Below, piece by piece: positions 17,703 to 25,912 of a stretch of DNA of 64,000 bases (the stretch's first letter is position 1; every line of letters starts with the position of its first letter). The translations under genes and the position numbers were made by a program. The stretch spans positions 1 through 64,000 of the forward strand of contig NZ_JAUSUQ010000006.1 of the NCBI RefSeq assembly GCF_030814135.1, in the 5' to 3' direction. Source of the stretch: Caldalkalibacillus uzonensis. Its GTDB lineage: Bacteria > Bacillota > Bacilli > Caldalkalibacillales > Caldalkalibacillaceae. The notes under the pieces were generated by a model that saw only the letters and a program-made list of their open reading frames with translations, was not told where the DNA came from and ran no database searches.

Positions 17703-19085
17703 TTAAGCGGAACTGCGGTTGTGCTCTGCTGCTACGTTTTGTGGAGCAAACATCCGGTTTAAACGGGGGAGATAGGCCCACAAAACCAGGGAACGGGACA
17801 GGCTGAACAGAGTAAAGCTGAACCACAGTCCGTGATTCCCCCATAAGGGGAGAAACAGCCAAATGGCGATTAAGAAGACACCCAGGGAAACAACAAGGGA
17901 GTCGCGAAGGGGTCCCGCTTCAGTTGCACCGGCAAAGATACCGTTTAGCTGCAAGCCCCAAAAACTAACCAGGGGATAGAGCACCACCCACTCTGCAAAT
18001 TGACCGGCAGCGAGCTGGACTTCCGGGATGCTGGTAAATAGGGCAATCACCCAGCCTTTATTTATAAATAGAAAGGCACCAAGCAAGACAGAAGCCGTAA
18101 AAGCCCACAAGGCTGAGAAACGGATGGTCCGGATATACAATGGCTGGTCACCCGCACCGACAGACCGACCCACTAAGATACTGCTGGCATTGGCGATCCC
18201 GTCCAGGACATAAGCCAGTAATAAATGGAGCTGAAACAAGATGGCATTGGCGGCCAGGGTCACATCACCCATGGTGGCTCCCTTGGCCGTAAAAATACCG
18301 AACACAGCGAGCAGGCAGACGGTACGGATAAACAGATCACGGTTCATTTTTAACATCTTAAGGAGCGGAGCGGTGGCTAAAATCTGTCCCTTATCCCATT
18401 TTCCCCCTTGCAATTCCTTGGATAGGTAGATGATCACCAAGCCAAGCCCGACTGCGGTAATTTCGGCAATCAGGCTGGCGGCAGCTACTCCTGCGACGCC
18501 GAATCCTAGCACCAGTACGAAAAGCAGGTCCAGAACAATGTTGAACACATTCATAAATACTTGCAAAAAGAGGGCCAGACGGACCCGGGCAATGCCAATG
18601 AGCCAGCCTAAAATCACATAATTCATCAGGGCAAAAGGAGCTCCCCAAATGCGGATCTCAAAGTAACGCAAGGCCTGGGCTTCAACGGCCTGCCCCGGAT
18701 TGATCAACCACATGGCCACCCATTTGACGGGCGACTGCAGCACAATAAACAGCATCCCGCACAAAACGGCGATGCCCAATGGACGCAGAAAGGTCATCAA
18801 CAATTCAGCCTTATCATTGGCCCCGTGTGCTTGGGCGGTAAAACCTGATGTACTGACACGCAAAAAACCGAGCAGCCAGTATAAGGTATTAAAAATAAGC
18901 GTCCCAACGGCCACGCCCCCGATATAAACCGGGTCAGGCAAATGACCCACAACGGCCGTGTCTACAGCTCCCAATAAAGGGGTGGACAAGGCGCCCAGGA
19001 TCAGGGGCAAGGCCAGGAGCAGAAATTGGCGATGCGTGACCGTTTGGTTCTTCACGGTGTCTACAGGAGATGTTGCTGTTTTCAT
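17703..19085 (-). CDS. MATE family efflux protein, DinF type
   Basis: Cation-coupled exporter of 460 residues with about twelve transmembrane segments; the DinF branch of the MATE family is suggested by LLALPLILGALSTPLLGAVDTAVVGHL near the N-terminus and by VSTSGFTAQAHGAND. Substrates of this branch are poorly defined (drugs, oxidants, possibly small metabolites). It starts 37 bases after the ABC importer genes on the same strand with no terminator between, so it is probably the last gene of that operon. An exporter paired with a nickel/peptide-type importer recalls metallophore systems, where one protein secretes and the ABC importer recovers the metal complex, but no metallophore synthase is present here. 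Confidence 0.92.
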   Translation of the reverse strand: MKTATSPVDTVKNQTVTHRQFLLLALPLILGALSTPLLGAVDTAVVGHLPDPVYIGGVAVGTLIFNTLYWLLGFLRVSTSGFTAQAHGANDKAELLMTFLRPLGIAVLCGMLFIVLQSPVKWVAMWLINPGQAVEAQALRYFEIRIWGAPFALMNYVILGWLIGIARVRLALFLQVFMNVFNIVLDLLFVLVLGFGVAGVAAASLIAEITAVGLGLVIIYLSKELQGGKWDKGQILATAPLLKMLKMNRDLFIRTVCLLAVFGIFTAKGATMGDVTLAANAILFQLHLLLAYVLDGIANASSILVGRSVGAGDQPLYIRTIRFSALWAFTASVLLGAFLFINKGWVIALFTSIPEVQLAAGQFAEWVVLYPLVSFWGLQLNGIFAGATEAGPLRDSLVVSLGVFLIAIWLFLPLWGNHGLWFSFTLFSLSRSLVLWAYLPRLNRMFAPQNVAAEHNRSSA

Positions 19086-19122
19086 CTTTCATCCTCCCTC
19101 AAATTGGGTTGTTGATTGACGT

Positions 19123-19890
19123 TTAAGAACTGGCTGCCAGTAATTGACGGGTATAAGGATGCCGCTCGGATTTGAACAGAGCACCAGCCGCACATTGGTC
19201 CACGATCCGGCCTGCTTTCATGACAATCACGCGATCACACATAAAGCGCACAGCAGCTAAATCATGGGAAATAAAGACATAGGCCATTCCCAGTTCTTCT
19301 TGCAGTGATTTAAGCAAGTTTAACACCTGGGCTTGGACGGAGACATCCAGGCTGGCCGTGGGTTCATCACAAACAACGATTTTGGGATTAATACTGATGC
19401 CCCGGGCGATAGCGACACGTTGCTTTTGGCCCCCGCTTAATTGGTGGGGGTAACGGTCAAGGATGTCTTCGCCCAGACCGACCATGTGAAGCAGGGCCGC
19501 AGCCAGTTTACGGCGGTCATGACTCACTGGCTTTAAGAAAGAAGGAACCGCATGGGGAAAGTTATCCAAAGGTTCAAGCACAGAAGTCATCACGGTCAAA
19601 CTGGGATTGAGGGAAGCATGGGGATCTTGGAATACAGCCTGGATATGCTGCCGCTTAAGTCTGAGCGCTTCCCGCCGCATAGTATAAAGGGGAACCCCTT
19701 CCAAGAAAACCTCCCCCCGGTCAGGACGTTCAAGCGCCAGGAGCAACCGGGCTAACGTGCTTTTGCCGCTGCCGCTTTCACCAACAATTCCCAGGCAGTG
19801 GCCCGCTTCTAATTGAAAGGAAATGTCATCAACGGCGGTGACTCCGGATGGATAGGTTTTGGTCAAATGTTTGACGTTTAACACCATCAT
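19123..19890 (-). CDS. ABC transporter ATP-binding protein, NikE/DppF type
   Basis: One of two ATPases of a nickel/peptide-family importer, 255 residues. Walker A is GESGSGKST (about residues 37-45), the signature LSGGQKQR and Walker B VVCDEPTASLD follow in order. The gene overlaps the preceding ATPase gene by one base (both meet at 19890). It powers import by the two permeases upstream in the same operon. Substrate could be Ni, Zn or another metal as chelate, or peptide; the Zur-like box before the operon favours zinc (inference). Confidence 0.94.
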   Translation of the reverse strand: MMVLNVKHLTKTYPSGVTAVDDISFQLEAGHCLGIVGESGSGKSTLARLLLALERPDRGEVFLEGVPLYTMRREALRLKRQHIQAVFQDPHASLNPSLTVMTSVLEPLDNFPHAVPSFLKPVSHDRRKLAAALLHMVGLGEDILDRYPHQLSGGQKQRVAIARGISINPKIVVCDEPTASLDVSVQAQVLNLLKSLQEELGMAYVFISHDLAAVRFMCDRVIVMKAGRIVDQCAAGALFKSERHPYTRQLLAASS

Positions 19891-20966
19891 CAGCCCAGTC
19901 CTTTCTCTTGCTTCGTGCTTTTTTCCAGGGGCACATCAAAAAGGTGGCAGGATGCTTCGTGGTGATCATGTATAAGTGTTCGCACAGGAGGGGTCGTGTG
20001 ACATTGATCGATGGCATAGGGGCAGCGCAGGGCAAATGGGCACCCTTGATCAGCCACAAGCCCTGGTTCACCTGGAATAGTGACCAGACGCTTGGGAGGG
20101 GATGACAAGGAAGGCTTGCTTTGCAGAAGCAGCTGCGTATACGGGTGCTGTGGATTGTGCTGAATGCAATCCTTATCTCCTTGTTCCACCAGCATGCCAC
20201 CATACATGATTCCAATGCGGTCGGCCCACTTCAGCACGTCGTTTAAGTTATGGCTAATTAAAAGGACAGCGCATTGGGTCTCCTGCTTGAGCTTCTGCAA
20301 TAAGGCCAGCACATGCTGGGCGCTGAGGACATCCAAGGCGGTGCTCGGTTCATCAGCGATTAATAAGGAAGGACGTAACATGAGTGCTGTGGCCAGTGCT
20401 GCCCGCTGGAGTTGCCCTCCGCTCAACTGAAATGGATAGCTGGCAAATGCCCGCTCGGCAGGGAGGCCCACCCGTTTCAGAGCAGAGAGAGCCAGTTCCT
20501 TGGCTATCTTCCGTTTAACATGGAGGTGGGTTTGAATGGTTTCGACCATTTGTTTGCCAATGGTTAAGAAAGGCGTAAAGCTGCTGCGGTAATCCTGGAA
20601 AACAAAGGCGATTTCTTTATGACGCAAACGACGGTGTTCCTTCTCTGTTAGTTGAAGAAGATCAGTCTCCTTAAACAAAAGCCGCTCCCCGCCAACAGAC
20701 ATGGAAGGGGGCAATAGCCCAATCACTGAGAGGGCAGTAATACTTTTGCCACTGCCGCTTTCACCAACCAAGGCAAACGTTTCACCGGCCCGAATGTCTA
20801 ATGTAAGGTGGTGAACTAACGTTTGGGGGAGGTGATGCTTATGGTGAAACACGATGCTGACGTTTTGCAACTTAAGCACAGACTGTTCAATCCGCTGCTT
20901 TTCGGGTGGTCCCAAGTTTAATTGTTGTGTCGGCACTCCAGTCATCTCCTTCAAGTCACTGGTCAT
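19890..20966 (-). CDS. ABC transporter ATP-binding protein, NikD/DppD type
   Basis: Second ATPase of the importer, 358 residues. Walker A GESGSGKS (about residues 74-81), signature LSGGQLQR and Walker B LIADEPSTALD are intact. The C-terminal oligopeptide-transporter extension with the three-Cys segment (CPFALRCPYAIDQC) is present; in some relatives this region carries an iron-sulfur cluster. An N-terminal extension of about 35 residues precedes the usual start. It is separated from the NikC-type permease gene by two bases. Confidence 0.94.
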   Translation of the reverse strand: MTSDLKEMTGVPTQQLNLGPPEKQRIEQSVLKLQNVSIVFHHKHHLPQTLVHHLTLDIRAGETFALVGESGSGKSITALSVIGLLPPSMSVGGERLLFKETDLLQLTEKEHRRLRHKEIAFVFQDYRSSFTPFLTIGKQMVETIQTHLHVKRKIAKELALSALKRVGLPAERAFASYPFQLSGGQLQRAALATALMLRPSLLIADEPSTALDVLSAQHVLALLQKLKQETQCAVLLISHNLNDVLKWADRIGIMYGGMLVEQGDKDCIQHNPQHPYTQLLLQSKPSLSSPPKRLVTIPGEPGLVADQGCPFALRCPYAIDQCHTTPPVRTLIHDHHEASCHLFDVPLEKSTKQEKGLG

Positions 20967-20968
20967 AC

Positions 20969-21805
20969 TCAGATGCGTTTAACATCCAATATATCTCTCA
21001 GTCCATCACCAATCAAATTGAAACTTAAAACAACCAGTAAAATAGCCAGTCCCGGGTAGATCATCAGGGAGGGCATGGTTTGGAAGTAGGCCCGGCCGTC
21101 ATTCAACATGGCTCCCCATTCTGGAAGAGGAGGTTGCGCTCCCAGGCCAATATAAGAGAGTGAAGAGATAAGCAAGATCATTTTGCCCATATCTAATGTC
21201 GCCATAACCAACACGGGGGAGAGGACACGCGGCCACAAATGCTTGTATAAAATTGTCCGCTCTCTTGAGCCGCTGACCCGTGCAGCCAGAATGTACTCCT
21301 TCTCTTTTTCGGCGAGGACAATACCTCTCACCAGGCGGGCATAGCTCATCCATTTGACCATAATCATAGCGGCCATCAGGTTAAACAGGCTGGGGCCCAA
21401 AAAGCCGGCAATAGCAATGGCCACAATGAAGTCGGGAAAGGCGATAAATGAATCAACCACTCTCATTAAGACGTTATCCACCCAGCCCCCCCTGTATCCT
21501 GACCACAGCCCCAATGGAACGCCAATCAATAGAACGGTTAATAAAGCTAGAAAAGAAACACCCAGGGTTATTTTGCCCCCCTCAATCAAACGTGAAAAAA
21601 TACAACGTCCTAAATGATCCGTCCCCAAGGGATAGGTTGGGCTTGGACCCTGAAGCCGTTCAGCCATATTCACCTCTGTTGGATCATTTGGTACCAGGAA
21701 AGGGCCGGCAACTATGAGCAAAACAAGAACGAGCAGCACCACAAGACCAGTTAAACAAAGCGGTTCGCGAAACACGTAGCTGGCAGTTTCCATGACACGA
21801 ATCAT
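20969..21805 (-). CDS. ABC transporter permease, NikC/DppC type
   Basis: Inner-membrane permease of 278 residues, with the binding-protein-dependent transport domain. The family motif TDHLGRCIFSRLIEGGKITLGV near residues 55-77 and the EAA-like loop AARVSGSRERTILYKHLWP are visible, with about six transmembrane segments. The start overlaps the end of the NikB-type gene by four bases, and the two permeases should form the heterodimeric channel of the importer. Confidence 0.94.
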   Translation of the reverse strand: MIRVMETASYVFREPLCLTGLVVLLVLVLLIVAGPFLVPNDPTEVNMAERLQGPSPTYPLGTDHLGRCIFSRLIEGGKITLGVSFLALLTVLLIGVPLGLWSGYRGGWVDNVLMRVVDSFIAFPDFIVAIAIAGFLGPSLFNLMAAMIMVKWMSYARLVRGIVLAEKEKEYILAARVSGSRERTILYKHLWPRVLSPVLVMATLDMGKMILLISSLSYIGLGAQPPLPEWGAMLNDGRAYFQTMPSLMIYPGLAILLVVLSFNLIGDGLRDILDVKRI

Positions 21806-22746
21806 TGCTTTTCATCCTTTCCAAAACGGATGCGGGGGTCCAGCCAGCGGTAAGACAGATCAATCACCAGATTGGCCATGACCACAAACAAGCCTGTAAA
21901 CAAAATATAGCCTTGAATAATAGGATAGTCCCGTTTAAACACGGCATCGACCACCAGCTTGCCCAAACCAGGCCAGGAAAACAAGGTTTCCACCACCACA
22001 GCCCCTCCCAGCAAGTGGCCCAAGCTCATTCCCAGCATGGTGATCACCGGCAGCAACCCGGCGCGCATGGCGTGGCCCATCAAAATCTGCCACTCTGGTA
22101 ACCCTCTGGAGCGGGCGGCACGGATGTAATCTTGGGAAAAGCTTTCCAACAGGCCTGCGCGGAGCAGGCGGGCATAGACTGCCGCCATGCCCAAGCCCAA
22201 GGTCACTGAAGGTAAAATTATATGTTTGAAGCTGCCTTCACCCATGGAAGGCAGCAGTTTGAGTTGGTAAGCAAATATATAAACCAATAACAGCCCCAGC
22301 CAAAATTGGGGCAGGGATGCGCCGATAAAGGCCAGCATCCGGCTGACATGGTCAAGCAGACGGTGATGAAACACGGCAGCCAGTGTTCCCAGGGGCAGGG
22401 CAATCACGATCATGACCAAGAGGCCTCCCAGCGCCAGGTAAACCGTTGGCAGGAGCCGGTCCAGCAGTTCATCCAGAACCGGACGTCCCGAAACGTACGA
22501 GACGCCCAGATCCAGCTGTATAACCCGCCACAGCCAGTGGCTGTATTGCACTGCCCAAGGCTGATCCAGACCGAGTTCCTTCCGCACAGCCTCTTCATCG
22601 GATTTAGTCACTAAGACCTCGTCAGCTCTTAGGATAGATCTTACCGGGTCTCCTGGGGCTAATTTCATTAACATAAACGTAAACAGAGAAAGCATGAACA
22701 GGACTGTGGCCAGTTGGCCTAACCGGGACAAGATCAACCGCTGCAT
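21802..22746 (-). CDS. ABC transporter permease, NikB/DppB type
   Basis: First permease of the importer, 314 residues with about six transmembrane segments. N-terminal LSRLGQLATVLFMLSLFTFMLMKLAPGDPV is the usual DppB/NikB start, and the EAA-like loop RAARSRGLPEWQILMGHAMRAGLLP is present. One base separates it from the substrate-binding protein gene upstream, so both are translated from the same message. Confidence 0.94.
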   Translation of the reverse strand: MQRLILSRLGQLATVLFMLSLFTFMLMKLAPGDPVRSILRADEVLVTKSDEEAVRKELGLDQPWAVQYSHWLWRVIQLDLGVSYVSGRPVLDELLDRLLPTVYLALGGLLVMIVIALPLGTLAAVFHHRLLDHVSRMLAFIGASLPQFWLGLLLVYIFAYQLKLLPSMGEGSFKHIILPSVTLGLGMAAVYARLLRAGLLESFSQDYIRAARSRGLPEWQILMGHAMRAGLLPVITMLGMSLGHLLGGAVVVETLFSWPGLGKLVVDAVFKRDYPIIQGYILFTGLFVVMANLVIDLSYRWLDPRIRFGKDEKQ

Positions 22747-22747
22747 G

Positions 22748-24304
22748 TTATCTCACATCCAGCTGGTGGGTGAGCATGTAATATTCCTCAGCCCCCGGTG
22801 ACCAATTCAGCACCCGGTTATTAATCCCAACCACAATATGGGGGTAAATGATAAAGGCATGTAAGGTTTTATCCTGAATGATTTGCACAGCTTCCTGTGT
22901 CAAACGGTGCCGTTGTTCGGGATCACTCGTTTGGTTAAGCTGAGCAATGATCTCGCTTAAGGCAGTATCCTCAATGCCTCCTGCATTAAGGGCACCTTCT
23001 GCTGTATAGGCCACATTGAGGAAGTATCCCCCGTCACCTCTGGGAGCGGTCAAGCTGCTGTAAGTGGCCAAGTCCCAATCATGGTGTTCATGCAGATAGG
23101 TGTCGATGTTGTCCACGGACTGAATGTTAATGGTCATGCCAATTTTGGCAGCCTCGGCTTGAAGGAGTTGGGCGATCAGCGGTAACTCAGGTCTACTTTG
23201 ATAAGTTAACAGGTTTAATGACAAGGGCTTTCCCTCTTTGACCAGTTGGCCCGTATCATCTAACTCCCATCCTGCTGCTTCTAGCAGTGCTCGGGCCTGT
23301 TCGGGGTCGAAAGCAGGGGCAGTTTCCCCGGCACTAAAGGGGAAATCAGGATGGAAGGGACCATTGGCCGGGGTGGCATGCCCTTGCATCACTTGATGAC
23401 TAATCGTGCCCCGGTCAATCAATAGATCGATGGCCTGACGCACTTTTTCATTTTGCATGTGAGGCTGTTCATGATTAAAGATTAAGAAATGGGCTCTCAA
23501 GCTGGAAACAGATTGAACAGTTAATTCTTCCTGTTGCTCAATAACCTCTAAACTTTCTACCGGAAGGTGATAAACGATATCAGCCTCATGGGACTGTAAC
23601 GCCAGTGCTCTGACATTGGCATCCGAATTAATTACAAACTTGGCTTTCTCAAGCGGGGAAGGGCCAGCCCAATACTCATCAAACCGTACCAACCCGATTT
23701 CCACATCAGGAGCAAAGGATTCGACCTTAAAAGGACCAGTGCCGACGGGAGCACGATCCAAGTCAGTGGTGTCCACCTTAACAATAGAAGTGTTAGGGTT
23801 CACCAGTTCTGAGGGCAAAGCCGGATAAGGCTCGGTTGTCTTAATCATCAGTTTCTGTCCGTCCGCCTCCAAGGAATCGATTTTGAGCGTGGTTTGTAGA
23901 GACGGATTGACCTCCAACCCCCGCTCTAAAGAAGCTTTGACCTCCTCAGCTGTTAACGGCGTTCCATCGTGAAAGGTCACCCCCTCCCGGATGGTGAAAA
24001 CCCAGGTGAGTTCGTCCTGTTGGGCCCACTCTGTTGCCAGCCAAGGTTCCAGTTCCAGCTTTTCGTTTAGCCGCACAAGGGTTTCAGTGATCCCCGCCCG
24101 CAACGTGACCCATTCTTGATGGGGATCCAAGCTGCTGGAAGGAAAGCTGTACATAATGGTTACGGTTTTTTCCCTTTCACTTTGTGCACTGGTTTCAGTT
24201 TCACTCGATGAGTGCGTTTCTGATGAACTGCAGGCAGCCAGTAACAATAAGAGAGCAAGTGAGATTGCCAAAAAGTTAAGAATACTTCTGGAGCTTACAG
24301 TCAT
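22748..24304 (-). CDS. Nickel/peptide-type ABC transporter substrate-binding lipoprotein
   Basis: Extracytoplasmic solute-binding protein of the SBP_bac_5 family, 518 residues. It has a lipoprotein signal ending in LLAAC (Cys at about residue 25) and a Ser/Thr/Glu-rich linker. Family landmarks are LNEKLELEPWLATEW, FTIREGVTFHDGTPLTAEEV and GTGPFKV. By general look it is nearer to the NikA/CntA group, which bind Ni or metal-metallophore complexes, than to classic peptide binders, but ligand residues cannot be placed with certainty. It is the first gene of the operon; GGGAG precedes the ATG and a Zur-like box lies 20-40 bases upstream. Confidence 0.92.
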   Translation of the reverse strand: MTVSSRSILNFLAISLALLLLLAACSSSETHSSSETETSAQSEREKTVTIMYSFPSSSLDPHQEWVTLRAGITETLVRLNEKLELEPWLATEWAQQDELTWVFTIREGVTFHDGTPLTAEEVKASLERGLEVNPSLQTTLKIDSLEADGQKLMIKTTEPYPALPSELVNPNTSIVKVDTTDLDRAPVGTGPFKVESFAPDVEIGLVRFDEYWAGPSPLEKAKFVINSDANVRALALQSHEADIVYHLPVESLEVIEQQEELTVQSVSSLRAHFLIFNHEQPHMQNEKVRQAIDLLIDRGTISHQVMQGHATPANGPFHPDFPFSAGETAPAFDPEQARALLEAAGWELDDTGQLVKEGKPLSLNLLTYQSRPELPLIAQLLQAEAAKIGMTINIQSVDNIDTYLHEHHDWDLATYSSLTAPRGDGGYFLNVAYTAEGALNAGGIEDTALSEIIAQLNQTSDPEQRHRLTQEAVQIIQDKTLHAFIIYPHIVVGINNRVLNWSPGAEEYYMLTHQLDVR

Positions 24305-24323
24305 TATGTATCACTCCCAACAT

Positions 24324-24344
24324 TAATAATAATAATTACGATTT
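24324..24344 (-). promoter_or_regulatory. Zur-like operator before the ABC importer
   Basis: Read on the minus strand the site is AAATCGTAAT-T-ATTATTATTA. The first half is identical to the Bacillus Zur half-site AAATCGTAAT, and the second half matches at seven of ten positions. A TATAAA -10 candidate (24347-24342, minus) overlaps the box. This arrangement would let Zur repress the importer when zinc is plentiful. The consensus is from memory, so the match needs a matrix scan. Confidence 0.55.
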
Positions 24345-24362
24345 ATATTCCCGACTATTACT

Positions 24363-24908
24363 ATGGGCCAAAGGAAAATATTTGTCAACAACTTATGCCT
24401 GCTGATCAATGGATGCACCATCACCTGGTTGATTGTGCTGGCTGTATTTCCCGTGGTGGGCATTCTGTTCTACTTTTTATTTGGCCGCAATTTCCGACGC
24501 AGGCGTATGTTCAAGGAAAAAGCAAAAGCCGATGCGGATGAAATTATGCATCTTAAGCGGTTTACCCCCCATTCTCTTCTGGCTTTGGAGGGGGTGCCGG
24601 CTCATCAGTATCGTTTTTTCCAACTTGCTCACCGGATTAGCAATGCGCCCATCTCTTTTCAAAGTAAAACTGAGGTGCTGACGGATGGAGAGGAGACGTT
24701 CCAGTCGCTGCTGGCTGCTCTGCGCCAGGCCAAACATCATATTCATTTAGAATACTATATCGTCCGGGATGATGATCTGGGACAGCGGGTGAAGCACATC
24801 TTGATTAAGAAAGCAAAAGAAGGGGTGGAAGTCCGTTTTTTGTATGACAGTGTGGGGTGTTGGAAGCTTTCCCAGCGGTACATTGATGAGTTAAAACAGG
24901 CCGGGTGA
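24363..24908 (+). CDS. cls: Cardiolipin synthase, N-terminal part (frameshifted gene)
   Basis: First part of a phospholipase D-family cardiolipin synthase, which joins two phosphatidylglycerols into cardiolipin at the membrane. One hydrophobic segment precedes the GRNFRRRR motif (about residues 41-48), then the PLD domain starts (EVLTDGEETFQSLLAALRQAKHHIHLEYYIV). The frame stops at TGA 24906-24908 in the middle of the first PLD domain. Intact homologues usually have a second N-terminal membrane segment, missing here, and no ribosome binding site precedes the ATG. The gene may therefore be 5' truncated as well as frameshifted. Confidence 0.85.
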   Translation: MGQRKIFVNNLCLLINGCTITWLIVLAVFPVVGILFYFLFGRNFRRRRMFKEKAKADADEIMHLKRFTPHSLLALEGVPAHQYRFFQLAHRISNAPISFQSKTEVLTDGEETFQSLLAALRQAKHHIHLEYYIVRDDDLGQRVKHILIKKAKEGVEVRFLYDSVGCWKLSQRYIDELKQAG

Positions 24909-25762
24909 AGATGGAGCCGTTTTTTCCGGTCACTTTTCCACTGCTCAATCATCGCCTCAACTTTCGCAATCACCGTAAAATCGTCGTGGTGGACGGTGAA
25001 GTGGGCTTTGTGGGAGGGTTGAATATCGGGGATGAATATTTGGGCAAGGATCCCTTTTTCGGCCACTGGCGGGACACTCATCTGAAAGTGGAAGGGGAAG
25101 CGGTTCGCTCACTGCAAATGATTTTCTTGCTGGACTGGTTTTACATGACCGGTGAAAAATTGCTGTATCCCCCCTATTTGTCCCCCCATTTGATTGACCA
25201 CGACCGCCAGCAGGAAGGGGGCGTCCAAATTATCGCCAGTGGTCCTGACCACGAATGGGAAGTGATTAAGAAGCTTTATTTCGCCATGATCACCTCGGCC
25301 AAGGAAAAAGTGTATATTTCATCCCCTTATTTTATCCCGGATGAAGATATTTTGAGTGCGCTGAAAGTGGCTGCCTTAAGCGGCGTGCAGGTGAAACTGA
25401 TCCTACCCAGCAAGCCGGATCATAAGATTGTGTTTTGGGCGACCCGCTCCTATTTCACCGAATTATTGGAGGCAGGAGTGGAAATCTATCTCTATCAAAA
25501 AGGATTTATGCACAGCAAGGTCGTCATTGTAGACGAAGAACTGGCCTCAATTGGCTCGGCCAATATGGATATGCGCAGTTTTCACCTTAATTTTGAGGTC
25601 AATGCTTTTTTGTACCGTAATCACAGTGTGAAACGGCTGGTGGAAGACTTTAGGCAGGATATCTCCGATTCGCAACAGGTGATGTTGAACCGCTACCGGC
25701 AGCGCAAATTTCATCACCGTCTCTATGAATCGGTGGCTAGATTGTTTTCCCCCTTGTTGTGA
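24905..25762 (+). CDS. cls: Cardiolipin synthase, C-terminal part with both HKD motifs (frameshifted gene)
   Basis: Continues the cardiolipin synthase in the -1 frame. First HKD motif is FRNHRKIVVVDG (about residues 20-31), second is MHSKVVIVDEELASIGSANMD near residue 205. At the junction the reading KQAG | VKMEPFFPV is restored if the GGG run at 24902-24905 held one more G, so a single-base homopolymer deletion is the simplest cause. The GTG at 24905 overlaps the previous stop as GTGA. It lacks a fitting ribosome binding site, so separate translation is unlikely. Confidence 0.87.
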   Translation: MKMEPFFPVTFPLLNHRLNFRNHRKIVVVDGEVGFVGGLNIGDEYLGKDPFFGHWRDTHLKVEGEAVRSLQMIFLLDWFYMTGEKLLYPPYLSPHLIDHDRQQEGGVQIIASGPDHEWEVIKKLYFAMITSAKEKVYISSPYFIPDEDILSALKVAALSGVQVKLILPSKPDHKIVFWATRSYFTELLEAGVEIYLYQKGFMHSKVVIVDEELASIGSANMDMRSFHLNFEVNAFLYRNHSVKRLVEDFRQDISDSQQVMLNRYRQRKFHHRLYESVARLFSPLL

Positions 25763-25830
25763 TCGTTAGCGGTTAAATTTTTTAACTATTAAAAGGTGAC
25801 AACAATGTCAACTCTGGTTATGATCGCTTT

Positions 25831-25863
25831 CTTCATATTTTCTTCACAATTTTTGTTTATGAT
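25831..25863 (+). promoter_or_regulatory. Promoter with TCAYA-N6-TCACA operator, multicopper oxidase gene
   Basis: TCATA (25833) and TCACA (25844) are direct half-sites 11 bases apart, as expected for an OmpR-type response regulator. Nine bases later comes the -10 TATGAT (25858-25863). The same layout is found at 29225, 31769 and 33399, all within the copper block that encodes a two-component system. Confidence 0.65.
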
Positions 25864-25912
25864 AGATGTTGCAAAACAATAGCTGACTTAACAAGAAAGG
25901 AAGAGGGGCCAG

